Of a stretch of 64,000 nt of DNA, positions 55,923 to 64,000 are shown piece after piece. Within the stretch, counting starts at the first letter, position 1; each line of letters starts with the position of its first letter. The position numbers were made by a program, and so were the translations under genes. The notes beneath the pieces were generated by a model. That model searched no databases. It worked only from the letters and a program-made list of their open reading frames with translations, and was not told the DNA's origin. Source of the DNA: Tahibacter aquaticus (GTDB lineage: Bacteria; Pseudomonadota; Gammaproteobacteria; Xanthomonadales; Rhodanobacteraceae); contig NZ_SNZH01000015.1 of NCBI RefSeq assembly GCF_004363655.1, forward strand, positions 36,803 through 100,802. Reading direction: 5' to 3'.

Positions 55923-57668
55923 TCAGAGTGGTATCTGATGCATTACCTTGCCAATCGAAAGCAAGGACGACGCCCATGCGCTCATGAGCTGGAGCCCTTG
56001 ATGGTAGAACGACACACTTGCATCGATTCCTGTGCGGGAGAATGCATCGCTCAAGTCGCTTTTTGGCAGGTGAGCATCCGATAACCGCAGGTCGTAAATT
56101 CCCGAAAGCGGAGTGAGCAGGGCGTACGCATTTTCCTCGCCCACGTCAAGGGCAAGCAGCCGTTCCACGAGTTTCAACGAACGGCTCTTGTCGTCCTTGG
56201 CAGTGTTGAGGGCTTTTTTCAATGCTGTTTCGTCAAAGAGGTCGGCTGTAAGCCGAGCGACATTTTTGGCGAGCGCAAGCAGCGAGGTGTGGTCCCTGGC
56301 CTTGAAGCGGTGCGTTGCAGCGACCAGTTCGGCCAAGTCGGAGCGGTGGCGGAACAGCGCAAACCCGTATCGTGCCTGACAGCCTTCATCGACCCATTTC
56401 ATGAGATCTAGGATTTCGGCTTCGGGAGCCTTGGTTTCGGCCGGTTCCGTGCGAACCTGCGCTGAAACCAGCTCTTCGCTCACACCGCCTTCGGGCGAAA
56501 CGTTCCTGGCAGCCCACAGGCGCCTCTGCCACTCAGGGAGGCGGGCAACGTCATGAGCGTAGACCGTAACGTTCCCTATGGTATTCATCCCGAAGTGAAC
56601 ACGCTCGCCAGAACTCATCATCAGACTGGCGGTGTCCTGCGAATGCCATTTTAAGGATGAGCCTTTCTGCGCAAGTACCTCTAGAACGACGGTAGGGCTG
56701 AACCAGAGCCAGCGGCCAATGTCTTCATCGTTGAGATCGTCCGCGTTCGCCAACGTCCCATCAGCTTCGATGAGGAAGCTGACGGCTGAGGGCACCTTGT
56801 CCCCGCGCACCCTCCTGCTGCCGGCGGCCGGTTCGATCCATTCGGCGCTGAAATTTTCTCCAGAGTATTGATGAAGGGTCGTCCCGCTCTGTTCAACGCC
56901 CCATGTCTTTCCATCGGTGTTTTCTTCGGTTTCTTCGCCCAGCAACGGCACGTCGCTATCCATGTCGTCGGTCCGCCACATCTTGAATACCGCGACGCTG
57001 CGACCAACCGGCATGCCGCCCTCGAAAATTTCATGGGCCATACCGACGAAACGTCCGTGCTCGTCCTCGATCTCGTGGGGAGTTTCTGGCCAATTGACGA
57101 TGTCGGCCTTCGTTTCGACGCACTGGCGGATGCGAAACTTGAACAGTCGCAATGCCATGTTTCGAGCGCACAGGTAGTCCCGCAGGGCCTCGGAACGTAT
57201 CTCGATCCCTTCGGGCGCGCCGTTCTGGTCGGTCATCAGGCGAATAACCTGCTCGAAACCTTCTTCCGGCGCGACCCAGACGTTTCCCTCTCTTACCACG
57301 CGCAAAGCCATGACCAAATCTTGGTGGACATGCCAAACGCTCTCGGCTCCCGAATACTCTTGGATCAGTACGAGTTCCAGAGCGGTCTCGTCCTCATCGT
57401 AAAACCGTCGTTTGCCGGTTTCCGTATAGGTTTCATCGTCGATGGTAGGGCCCGAACCGGCATCGACGTCCTGCCATGTCAGTTGCTCGCCTTTGGGCCG
57501 GAGGCCTGTTGGGAAGGCGAGCGAGTAAACGGATTCAACATCTTCCGTATAGCCCGCATGCCCTCGCTGGCCGCTTTCGGTAGTTCGGTACCGGTATAGG
57601 GGTATCCACGCATCTCGGGCGAGCCTGCGGCGGCGCAGAGCAGCCATTTCTAGCCATTGCTGGTCCAT
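55923..57668 (-). CDS. large hypothetical protein (581 aa)
   Basis: A 581-residue soluble protein, with no signal peptide or TM segments. The N-terminal two thirds are beta-rich and aromatic (WIPLYRYRTTESG, FVGMAHEIFEGGMPVG, ETEENTDGKTWGVEQSG), the C-terminal third helical (LVERLLALDVGEENAYALLTPL). No catalytic motif or ATP-binding motif is seen. It lies alone between RadC and the integrase scar, in a zone rich in defence genes. Function unknown. Confidence 0.7.
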   Translation of the reverse strand: MDQQWLEMAALRRRRLARDAWIPLYRYRTTESGQRGHAGYTEDVESVYSLAFPTGLRPKGEQLTWQDVDAGSGPTIDDETYTETGKRRFYDEDETALELVLIQEYSGAESVWHVHQDLVMALRVVREGNVWVAPEEGFEQVIRLMTDQNGAPEGIEIRSEALRDYLCARNMALRLFKFRIRQCVETKADIVNWPETPHEIEDEHGRFVGMAHEIFEGGMPVGRSVAVFKMWRTDDMDSDVPLLGEETEENTDGKTWGVEQSGTTLHQYSGENFSAEWIEPAAGSRRVRGDKVPSAVSFLIEADGTLANADDLNDEDIGRWLWFSPTVVLEVLAQKGSSLKWHSQDTASLMMSSGERVHFGMNTIGNVTVYAHDVARLPEWQRRLWAARNVSPEGGVSEELVSAQVRTEPAETKAPEAEILDLMKWVDEGCQARYGFALFRHRSDLAELVAATHRFKARDHTSLLALAKNVARLTADLFDETALKKALNTAKDDKSRSLKLVERLLALDVGEENAYALLTPLSGIYDLRLSDAHLPKSDLSDAFSRTGIDASVSFYHQGLQLMSAWASSLLSIGKVMHQIPL

Positions 57669-58029
57669 TAAATCCCCTGGTACTTTTGCGGCCGGGCTGC
57701 AATCGGAATCTCGAATCAGAATAACTGGCCGGGGGCAAGTTCAGTAGTAAACGTCCCGACGAAGAATCCCCAAGGCATGTCTGGTAAGACAGTGGGCGTT
57801 CTCTCACCGCTAGCAGGCAGAAACAGCCCTCGCGCTCGGCTTCCCCGGTCAAGGGCCGGCCCACGGCCCGAGTCGTCGCTCCCTTCGGTTGCTCAAGCCC
57901 GCGCCAGCCGTGGGCCTGCGGGCGTTCGCCCGCTCCCTTGACCGCGCCTCCCTCCGGGCGGGGGTTCGCCCATGCCGGGCATCGGGACCCCGATGCCCGG
58001 GGACCGAGCCAACCGATAAGGAGCAAGGC
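57669..58029. other. regulatory-looking intergenic region with a long hairpin
   Basis: About 360 bp without a gene. Its most notable element is a perfect 12-bp inverted repeat CCGGGCATCGGG/CCCGATGCCCGG at 57975-58000 with a 2-nt loop; no T-run follows, so it is not a standard terminator. It ends about 30 bp before the DUF6573-like gene and may be a translational or replication control element. A GC-rich leader-like stretch precedes it. Confidence 0.4.
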
Positions 58030-58419
58030 ATGTTTACCCCTGATGACGTGATCCATACCTACACCCGCCGCGAAGCCTTGGACGATGGGGTGCTCATGGA
58101 CGCCGGTGCTATGTCGCTGGAAGCAGGGTTCAAAGTGCCGGTCGCGCTCACCGCCCGAGTGTGGGCGACCTGCGTTGGCTGGGGCTCCGACGAGAAAGTG
58201 CCGCAGGACGAATCGGGCCGACTGTGGGATGTTCTTTGGATGGCCTCGCTGGCCGCCCGAGCGGCAGCCCGCCGGGGCGATTCTGGGCGAGTTGAGTTCC
58301 AAGTGCTGGTGGTGCCGCGGGGCGGTCGCCGCCCGCGTTTGACCCGGTTGGCCCTGCTTTTGGGGCCGGGCGACCACGGCGAACCGGTCGCCACCATCTT
58401 GGCCCCGGACGAGGACTGA
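58030..58419 (+). CDS. DUF6573-like protein of mobile elements
   Basis: A 129-residue soluble protein. The start MFTPDDVIHTYTRREALDDG and the following L-D-G(A)M-x-EAGFKVPVALT pattern match the small DUF6573-type proteins commonly carried by integrative and plasmid-like elements; function unknown. The ATG at 58030 has GGAG upstream. It directly precedes the att-like region and broken integrase, so it is probably a remnant of the same element. Confidence 0.75.
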   Translation: MFTPDDVIHTYTRREALDDGVLMDAGAMSLEAGFKVPVALTARVWATCVGWGSDEKVPQDESGRLWDVLWMASLAARAAARRGDSGRVEFQVLVVPRGGRRPRLTRLALLLGPGDHGEPVATILAPDED

Positions 58420-58476
58420 CTGGAGTTGGTCATGGGGGTACCGGCGGCATCTCTGCTGCTGGTACCATCCCGCCCG

Positions 58477-58657
58477 CTCGCACAAACGCCTCGCACAAAT
58501 GAGGCCGGAAACTGTGACCGCTCAAGGGCTTACGGGTGCTGGGATTCGCACTAGGTACAACTGATCCTAGTCTCCCAGCCATCACGTCTAAGCCCTTGAG
58601 AAATCAAGGGCTTTTTCGTTTCTGGCCTTTCACCGCCTCGCACACGCGCCTCGCACA
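58477..58657. repeat. paired direct repeats, possible integrase arm sites
   Basis: CTCGCACA occurs four times in two pairs: at 58477-58484 and 58490-58497, and at 58637-58644 and 58650-58657. In both pairs the copies are 13 bp apart, and the pairs are 160 bp apart, flanking a structured core (58522-58616) immediately upstream of a tyrosine-integrase remnant. This is the layout expected of arm-type binding sites around an att core. Confidence 0.5.
58522..58616 (+). terminator. intrinsic terminator with a possible competing antiterminator
   Basis: AAGCCCTTGA/TCAAGGGCTT (58590-58599 and 58604-58613, loop GAAA) followed by a T-run is a textbook terminator. Upstream, TCAAGGGCTTA (58522-58532) is perfectly complementary to TAAGCCCTTGA (58589-58599) and would block it. 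Between them lies another hairpin, GCTGGGA...TCCCAGC (58538-58579) with an inner CTAGG...CCTAG. It may be an attenuator, or part of the att core that happens to resemble one. Confidence 0.6.
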
Positions 58658-58672
58658 CATTGGAGCGCCGAA

Positions 58673-59735
58673 ATGCGTCTGGCCCACCACCTGGTTCGCC
58701 CCCGGAACGGCATCTACTACTACTACCGGCAGCGCGTTCCCGTGGAGCTGCAACCGGCCCTCGGCGGCTGCGCTTGCTCGCGCAGACCGCGTTGCCTCCG
58801 ATGGCGGCTCCGACCCCTGCACCCGCCGTCGTGCCGGTCCCGGCGGCGACGCCGGTTCTCCCGAAGCCCGCAGGCCTTTCGTTGTCCGCGGCGATCCAGC
58901 TCTACACCGAATCCGAATCACCCACGCTCAACCCCAACACCTGGTCGCAGCGCCAACGGGCGTTCGATTCGCTCAAGGCCACGCTGGGCGAAGCCACGGC
59001 GGTTTCCACGATCACGCGGGAACAAGCCGGCGAATGGGCGCACGGCTTGATCACGCGCGTCCCGAGCGACGGCGGGAATCCGATGACGAAGAGGACCGCG
59101 GCAAACACGGTCTCCCACGCGGCGCAGCTGTTCGTGTTCCTCGCCAAACGCGGCAAGTTCGAAGGCACCAACCCGATCAAGGGTGTGGTCGTGATGAGCA
59201 AAAGGAGAAGGCCGCGCGCCGTGCTGCCGGTTTCCGGTGGGAGCCGTTCGAGCTCGATGCCCTTCAGCGCGTCTTCGATCCCATCAACCTGTCAAAGGTT
59301 GGAACGGAGCACACCCGCTGGGCGTTGTTGATCGGGCTCTACACGGGTGCGCGCGTTGGCGAGGTCGCCCAGCTGTATCTGCGGGACTTCGTGAAAGAAG
59401 GAGGCACCCCGTGCGTGCGGTTCACCACCGACAGCGACGGGCAGATGGTCAAAACAGAGGCTTCCAAGCGCCTCGTACCGCTGCATCCGGACCTGATCGA
59501 GCTGGGGCCTGTGGGGGCGTGTGGAGCGGCTGCGCGAGGTCGGGGAGGAGCGTCTGTTCCCGGGCATGCGGGTCGACAGCAAAGCCGGGACGGGCAACGC
59601 GATTTCGAAAGGGTTTGGGCACTACTTGAAGCAGCTCAAGATCGGTCCGCGCCGCGCGAACGGCACGGTGGGCTTTCATTCTTTGCGTAAGACGGTGATC
59701 GGCGGCGCGTTGCTGAGCAGTGACGAGGGTGGACG
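58673..59735 (+). pseudogene. tyrosine-type site-specific integrase, frameshifted and truncated
   Basis: The ATG at 58673 opens MRLAHHLVRPRNGIYYYYRQR, the usual N-terminus of phage/ICE integrases. The sequence then continues in changing frames: the SAM-like core-binding domain (LSAAIQLYTESE ... TVSHAAQLFVFLAKRGKFEG) to about 59205, then the catalytic domain start (ALLIGLYTGARVGEVAQL, with the first catalytic Arg) to about 59515, then GTVGFHSLRKTV, with the H-x-x-R box. At least three frame changes are needed. The final His/Trp and catalytic Tyr are absent. It is inactive as written; the element cannot excise by itself. Confidence 0.85.
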
Positions 59736-59967
59736 GGACGTGCCGGTGGTACGAAGAACGCGCCGCCGGTCGTCTCGTCCGAGACGCCGCACCTGCATCT
59801 GGTCGCCGCCACACGCGGCGAGCGCACTTCCTGCCGCGTGGCGCGCATTGAGGTCGCCACCTCCGCCGAGTTCGACGCCGCAGGTGGTCTGCGCGATGTA
59901 CGGGATCAGCGCCGTGACGCCACCGGGCGCTGATCCCCTGACTGGCGACGAGCGGGCACCGGCCTCG
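59736..59967 (+). other. decayed sequence between integrase and next gene
   Basis: One frame here (KNAPPVVSSETPHLHLVAATRG ending DATGR, TGA near 59935) looks protein-like for about 55 codons but has no start. It could be the remains of another gene of the element. Nothing else is recognised. Confidence 0.3.
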
Positions 59968-59973
59968 ATGTCG

Positions 59974-60186
59974 ATGTATTTCGAGATCCAGCGGATTGCT
60001 GTCTTCGTTGCCGAAGCAGCCGCGCCGCGCGCCGCAGGTTTCGACCCTGCGCCGCGGTTACGCGTCGAGTTGCAGCGGGTGCTGCGGGACGTGCCGGAAG
60101 ATCGAATTCCGCCGGAACTACGCGACGCGCTGCTGACTGGGTTGGTTCTCGGCGCAGAGGCGGCCGCCCGATGGCTGCCGGGATGA
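59974..60186 (+). CDS. small hypothetical protein (MYFEIQRIA family)
   Basis: A 70-residue protein from the ATG at 59974 (another ATG lies two codons earlier). It is homologous to the 83-residue protein at 22237-22488: MYFEIQRIA, FDPAPRL, a V(L/P)-rich core and a terminal W-LP. Its stop overlaps the start of the XRE gene (ATGA at 60183-60186), so the two are translationally coupled. No recognised domain. Recurrence with an HTH partner suggests a two-gene module of unknown function. Confidence 0.65.
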   Translation: MYFEIQRIAVFVAEAAAPRAAGFDPAPRLRVELQRVLRDVPEDRIPPELRDALLTGLVLGAEAAARWLPG

Positions 60187-60554
60187 AGCGCACGTCCCTC
60201 CACACTCCGGAATACACTGCTCTGGTGGCGCTGCTGCGCGACCTGCGGCTTGAAGCCGGCCTGTCGCAAGCGGAGGCGGCGGAGAAGGTCGACCGGCCGC
60301 AGACATGGTTGTCGGCGTTGGAAGTGGGCGGGCGAGGCCTCGACATCCTTCATGTGCGGGAGCTGGTGGCTGTTTACGGGTTCGACTTCGCCGCCTTTGC
60401 GGTCCGACTTGAAGAGCGCATCAAGGCGCAACCCTACCGCCCGCCGCGCCGCAAGCGCGTGGACGCAGGCGTCAAAGCCACCCCGCAGCCTTCGAGCAAA
60501 TCAGCCAGCAAAGCGGCTAAGAAACCGGGTCGGAAACGGCCGGATGGGCGTTAG
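60183..60554 (+). CDS. XRE-family HTH regulator
   Basis: I start at the ATG at 60183, overlapping the previous stop (123 aa); an ATG four codons earlier is possible. A Cro/C1 HTH fills ~15-75 (LVALLRDLRLEAGLSQAEAA, then QTWLSALEVGGRGLDILHV), and the C-terminal ~40 residues are Lys/Arg/Pro-rich. It is similar to the regulator at 23486-23743 over the HTH and the FAVRLEERIKA helix, but has a basic tail the other lacks. Likely an autoregulator of the small-protein/XRE pair. Confidence 0.8.
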   Translation: MKRTSLHTPEYTALVALLRDLRLEAGLSQAEAAEKVDRPQTWLSALEVGGRGLDILHVRELVAVYGFDFAAFAVRLEERIKAQPYRPPRRKRVDAGVKATPQPSSKSASKAAKKPGRKRPDGR

Positions 60555-60940
60555 GTTCCTCATCGAGACAACCCGATTGTCGTGTTATGGCATCGAAAAT
60601 GGCGGAGTGCGTTTCGCGCAGATTCCGTTCGATGGTGGGTGTTGGCTGTCGTCCTGAGGGCCCGTCGCGGTCCTTGCGACCACGATGGCTCAAACTCCCG
60701 GTCGAGCATCGAACACTAACTACTTCGTTGGTTTTGTTCAGAATGTGGAAAATTGATGCGGGTTGAGAGGAGCGGCGCGCTGGTAGCAGTGCATCGAAAC
60801 GCCGTGCACGGTCGCTGGAATGCCCTAAATTTCCTTTGCTACTCTGTGTGCGGGGAAACAGTTGGGGTGTTGGGAGTGCGGCTGCGGCGCAGCGCCACGA
60901 GCCTTGCTGGCCCGTACTTGCCGTTTCGAAGGGAATCGCT
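60555..60940 (+). other. leader region upstream of vgrG
   Basis: About 390 bp without a convincing gene. It presumably holds the vgrG promoter. It is less GC-rich at 60700-60760 and 60830-60850. No clear -35/-10 pair or operator could be chosen with confidence. Confidence 0.3.
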
Positions 60941-63226
60941 ATGAACCGCGCGTTGAACGTCACCACCCCGCTGGGTTCCGAAGTGCTTCGTTTTGACAGT
61001 CTGCAGGGGCGCGAAGCGCTGTCTCAGCTGTTCGAGTTTCAGCTGATGCTGAAAAGCGACGAAAAGGGGCTTTCCGCGGACGATCTGTTGGGCCGGCCGA
61101 TCACGGTGGACCTGGAGCTCGACGGGGGCGCGCGGCGGCACTTGAACGGTCAGTGCGTGCACTTTCGGTCGGCGGGACGCCGCGGCAAACAGCACTTGTA
61201 CATCGCTCAGCTGAAACCCTGGTTGTGGTACGCCACACGGCGCAGCGACTACCGTATCTTCCAGGGCCAGAGCACGCCGGACATCGTCAAGCAGGTGCTG
61301 GCGATGTATCCGTTTCCCACGAAGTGGCTGATCTCCCGCAGTTACCGCCAGTGGACCTACTGCGTCCAATACAGGGAGACGGACGCGAACTTCGTGCAGC
61401 GCCTGCTCGAGCACGAAGGCATCTGGTTCTATTTCGATCATTCCGCCGGCGAGCACACGCTGGTGCTTACCGACGACATCGGCTTGGCCAGCCCGTATCC
61501 CGGCTACGCCAAAATCCCTTTTTACCCGCACGACCACACCGTGCCGGACAAAGACCACCTGCACGGCTGGGCCGCGGGCGGCAACGTGCAGAGCGGCAGG
61601 TATTCGGCACGCGACTACAACTTCGTCATGCCCAGCGCCGACCTGACCACGCTGCGCAACCGCCCCGCCGCGCATCCGCACGCGAGCTACGACATTTTCG
61701 ACTACCCCGGCAGCTATCCGACCCTGGGCGAGGGCGACCCGTATGCACGTACACGCCTGGAAGAGCTGCAGTCCGGGCACAAGCGCAGCCACGGCGCCGG
61801 TCGTGCCCGCGGCCTGGCACCGGGCCGTCTGTTCACGCTGGAGCGGCATGCCGTAGGCGGCTACAACCGCGAATACCTCGTCGTCGGTGCCGACTACGAT
61901 TTCAGCGACAACGACTACGAAGCAACCCAGGACAGCGGTGAGCATCGCCTGACCATTGCTGCGGAATTCCACCCGACCGACCAGCCCTACCGGCCGGAAC
62001 GGCGCACGCCCAAGCCGCATACGATGGGTCCGGAAAGTGCCGTCGTCACCGGCCCCGCCGGGCAGGAAATCTTCACCGACGAGCACGGCCGGGTAAAAGT
62101 CCAGTTCCACTGGGACCGCTACGGCAGGAAGGACGAGAATTCCTCGTGCTGGATCCGCGTCTCGCATCCCTGGGCCGGCACGGGTTTCGGCGGCGTGCAC
62201 ATTCCTCGAGTCGGCCAGGAAGTGTTGGTCGATCACCTGAACGGCGACCCGGACCAGCCCATCATCGTCGGCCGCGTCTACAACACGAACAACCCGCATC
62301 CCTGGAACCTGCCGGCCAACGCGACGCAGTCCGGCTTTCTCACGCGCTCGTCCATGGGCGCGACCTGGCAGAACGCCAACGCGTTCCGTTTCGAGGACAA
62401 GAAAGGCGAGGAGCAGGTCTGGCTGCACGCGGAAAAGAACCAGGACATCGAAGTCGAGAACGACGAGACGCACTGGGTCGGCCACGACCGTAGCAAGACC
62501 ATCGACCACGATGAAACCGTGCACGTGAAGCACGACCGTACGGAAACCGTCGACCACGACGAAACCATCACGGTGCACAACGACCGCACCGAGACCGTCG
62601 ACGGCCACGAAACCATCACCATCCACAAGAACCGCACCGAGACGGTGGACGGTAATGAAACCATCACGGTCCACAAAAACCGCACGGAAACAGTGGACCA
62701 GAACGAGACGCTGACGGTACACAAGGACCGCACACGTACCGTGGACGGCAACGAGGCGCTGAAGATCGGCAAGAACCGCAACAAGAAGGTCGGCAAGAGC
62801 GAGACCGACAAGATCGGCAAGAACTGGTCGATCACGGTCGGCAAGATGAAGACCGAGACCGTCGGCCTGCTGCACATGGATTCGGTCGGCATTGCCCGCA
62901 TGAGCAACGTCGGCCTAGCCTACAGCCTGAATGTCGGCGCCATGATGAACGTGGTCGTCGGCAAGAACCTCAGCAGCCAGATCGGCAAGAACCAGACCAC
63001 CAAGGTCGGCACCAAGTACAGCCTCACGGTCGGCGGCAGCGAAGGCGGCGAAGGCGAGAAGAAGACCAGCGAAGTGCAGATCGACGGCAAGAGCATCGCT
63101 CTCAACAGCGATTCGATCCGGCTGACCGCCAAGCAGGAAATCGTACTCGTCTGCGGTTCCAGCACTATCCGTGTTTCGCCGGACAAGATCGAGATTCTCT
63201 CGACCCTGGTCAATATCAACTGCTGA
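60941..63226 (+). CDS. vgrG: VgrG/TssI type VI secretion spike
   Basis: A 761-residue spike protein; the ATG at 60941 has AAGGGA upstream. Residues ~10-380 are the gp27-like hub (DSLQGREALSQLFEFQL, YRQWTYCVQYRETDANFVQRLLEHEGIWFYF), ~380-480 the gp5-like OB fold with TDEHGRVKVQFHWDRYG and SCWIRVSHPWAG. The needle is a long beta-helix made of near-identical repeats with ETVD(G/H)(N/D)ET(I/L)TVH, about 14 residues each, then DKIGKN-type repeats. It ends without a fused effector. As trimer it caps the T6SS tube; the downstream rhs gene is its likely cargo. Confidence 0.95.
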   Translation: MNRALNVTTPLGSEVLRFDSLQGREALSQLFEFQLMLKSDEKGLSADDLLGRPITVDLELDGGARRHLNGQCVHFRSAGRRGKQHLYIAQLKPWLWYATRRSDYRIFQGQSTPDIVKQVLAMYPFPTKWLISRSYRQWTYCVQYRETDANFVQRLLEHEGIWFYFDHSAGEHTLVLTDDIGLASPYPGYAKIPFYPHDHTVPDKDHLHGWAAGGNVQSGRYSARDYNFVMPSADLTTLRNRPAAHPHASYDIFDYPGSYPTLGEGDPYARTRLEELQSGHKRSHGAGRARGLAPGRLFTLERHAVGGYNREYLVVGADYDFSDNDYEATQDSGEHRLTIAAEFHPTDQPYRPERRTPKPHTMGPESAVVTGPAGQEIFTDEHGRVKVQFHWDRYGRKDENSSCWIRVSHPWAGTGFGGVHIPRVGQEVLVDHLNGDPDQPIIVGRVYNTNNPHPWNLPANATQSGFLTRSSMGATWQNANAFRFEDKKGEEQVWLHAEKNQDIEVENDETHWVGHDRSKTIDHDETVHVKHDRTETVDHDETITVHNDRTETVDGHETITIHKNRTETVDGNETITVHKNRTETVDQNETLTVHKDRTRTVDGNEALKIGKNRNKKVGKSETDKIGKNWSITVGKMKTETVGLLHMDSVGIARMSNVGLAYSLNVGAMMNVVVGKNLSSQIGKNQTTKVGTKYSLTVGGSEGGEGEKKTSEVQIDGKSIALNSDSIRLTAKQEIVLVCGSSTIRVSPDKIEILSTLVNINC

Positions 63227-63256
63227 TACCGGCGCCGGTACAGTCGAGGAATCCAC

Positions 63257-64000
63257 ATGGCAGGCAAGCCCGCGGCGCGCATCGACGACAATGTCGGTGG
63301 CAGCAAGATCCTCAGCGGTTCGACCACGGTGTTTTTCGGGGACAACGCCGAGGGCAAGGCGGACAAGCCTTCGTCGTGCAAGCCCTCGACCGGCTGCCCG
63401 GTGAATCCGCTGCTGGGCGTGAAGCTGCTGCCGGCGGAAACCGATTTCGCGCTGGTGGCACCGTCGACGTTCGCATTCGCCCGCGGTTACCTTTCCAGCA
63501 ATGCTCGCGTCGGCGTGCTTGGCCGCGGCTGGACCACGCCGGCCGACGGCATCGCGTTGCGCATGGAAGAGAACGCGACCGTGCTGATCGACGGGCAGGG
63601 CAGGCAGCTGCATTTCGGGCCCTTGGCAGGCGGCGAAGAACGCCATTCCCCCAGCGAGCAGGTCACCCTGCGCCGTGGCGGCGGCATCGAACCGTGGCAG
63701 GGGCGCTGGGCCGATGTACCCCCGGAATTGCGGCAGGATCCGCACTCGGTGTTCCTGCTCAGCGACGAAGGCTGGTTGCGCTTCACGCCCCAGGGCACCT
63801 TGTGGCGGCTGCAGGACATGGCGACGAGCTTCGGTTACACCACGCGCTTCGTCTGGAGCGAGTCGGGCGTGGTCAGCGAGATCCACGACAGCGCCGGGCG
63901 CTGCTATGCGTTGGTGTATACGCGGATACCTGTGGACGATGAAGCCGACGCTGGCCTGCGCCTGGTCGGCGTCGTGCTGGCCAACCGCCAGGGACCGCTG
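63257..64000 (+). CDS. rhs: Rhs-family T6SS effector, 3' end cut by window edge
   Basis: The ATG at 63257 (GAGGA upstream) opens 248 codons with no stop to the window end. The N-terminus PAARIDDNVGGSKILSGSTTVFF is a short PAAR-like spike-tip segment; it is followed by STGCPVNPLLGVKLLPAETDF and YLSSNARVGVLGRGWTTP, the pre-Rhs DUF6531 region that opens the Rhs cage. RHS repeats begin near the window edge. The toxin tip and immunity gene lie outside. It follows vgrG by 30 nt, the usual vgrG-rhs arrangement; delivered by T6SS. Confidence 0.88.
   Translation, partial: MAGKPAARIDDNVGGSKILSGSTTVFFGDNAEGKADKPSSCKPSTGCPVNPLLGVKLLPAETDFALVAPSTFAFARGYLSSNARVGVLGRGWTTPADGIALRMEENATVLIDGQGRQLHFGPLAGGEERHSPSEQVTLRRGGGIEPWQGRWADVPPELRQDPHSVFLLSDEGWLRFTPQGTLWRLQDMATSFGYTTRFVWSESGVVSEIHDSAGRCYALVYTRIPVDDEADAGLRLVGVVLANRQGPL

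Noticed and set aside
58420..58672. tRNA or tmRNA gene as integration target
   Set aside because: The hairpin at 58538-58579 does not fold as a cloverleaf, and no CCA end or T-loop consensus is present.
60908..60923. Sigma-54-like promoter TGGC...TTGC before vgrG
   Set aside because: The GG and GC elements are separated by 9 instead of 10 bp, and it lies only about 20 bp before the start codon.
60839..62875. 678-codon open frame antisense to vgrG
   Set aside because: VgrG is unambiguous on the other strand; the antisense product is a Val/Asp/Arg-rich repeat shadow.

Overview
The window looks like the accessory genome of a GC-rich proteobacterium, most likely a gammaproteobacterium of the Xanthomonadales/Lysobacterales type. 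The pointers are very high third-position GC, a lexA-imuA-imuB-dnaE2 mutagenesis cassette with a TGACTA-N4-TAGTCA operator, an arsJ-type arsenate locus, VgrG/Rhs genes and a 77-bp tandem repeat array. No rRNA, tRNA or core housekeeping genes were seen, so the taxonomic placement is inference.

Region by region. (1) 0-5.2 kb: a gene cut by the left edge (its paralogue lies at 17.1-17.5 kb in the opposite orientation), then a minus-strand run of a metallo-beta-lactamase-fold hydrolase, a four-TM membrane protein, a large HEPN protein and a hypothetical; this looks like an uncharacterised defence module. (2) 5.4-14.95 kb: a double arsenic island. arsR-arsC-gapdh-arsJ reads rightwards, two unknown genes follow, and facing them is a marR-arsN-arsO-MFS-sterol desaturase operon in which several products carry cysteine-rich tails. 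(3) 15-28 kb: mixed cargo, including a gene split by an in-frame TGA, seven 77-bp tandem repeats ending in a terminator, an accessory csrA, a GIY-YIG protein, yegP, a LuxR regulator, a BON protein, a small Rhs-type toxin with a probable immunity gene, and two HTH regulators. (4) 28.3-38.4 kb: metal resistance. ynfA, chrA, a methyltransferase and a MerR regulator lie left of a divergent czcC-czcB-czcA-CDF-DUF3703 operon, with a clear MerR-type promoter between them. (5) 39.7-45.5 kb: the SOS mutagenesis cassette. (6) 45.5-57.7 kb: a defence and DNA-repair zone with a second HEPN protein, an SRAP/YedK protein with an insertion, a Gabija-like gajA-gajB pair, small membrane proteins in a lower-GC patch, a PD-(D/E)XK-like protein, a RadC-like protein and a large unknown. 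(7) 57.7-60.6 kb: scar of an integrative element: a DUF6573-like gene, an att-like region with paired direct repeats, an integrase broken by frameshifts, and a small-protein/XRE pair related to genes at 22-23.7 kb. (8) 60.9-64 kb: a type VI secretion vgrG and the start of an rhs gene that runs off the window.

Together the genes read as a stress and conflict island: arsenate and organoarsenical resistance, divalent metal and chromate efflux, error-prone repair under a LexA-like repressor, several anti-phage candidates and two contact-toxin loci. Three regulators (arsR, marR, lexA) appear to be expressed from promoters whose -10 element lies only 5-6 nt from the start codon, suggesting leaderless messages with operators on the promoter.
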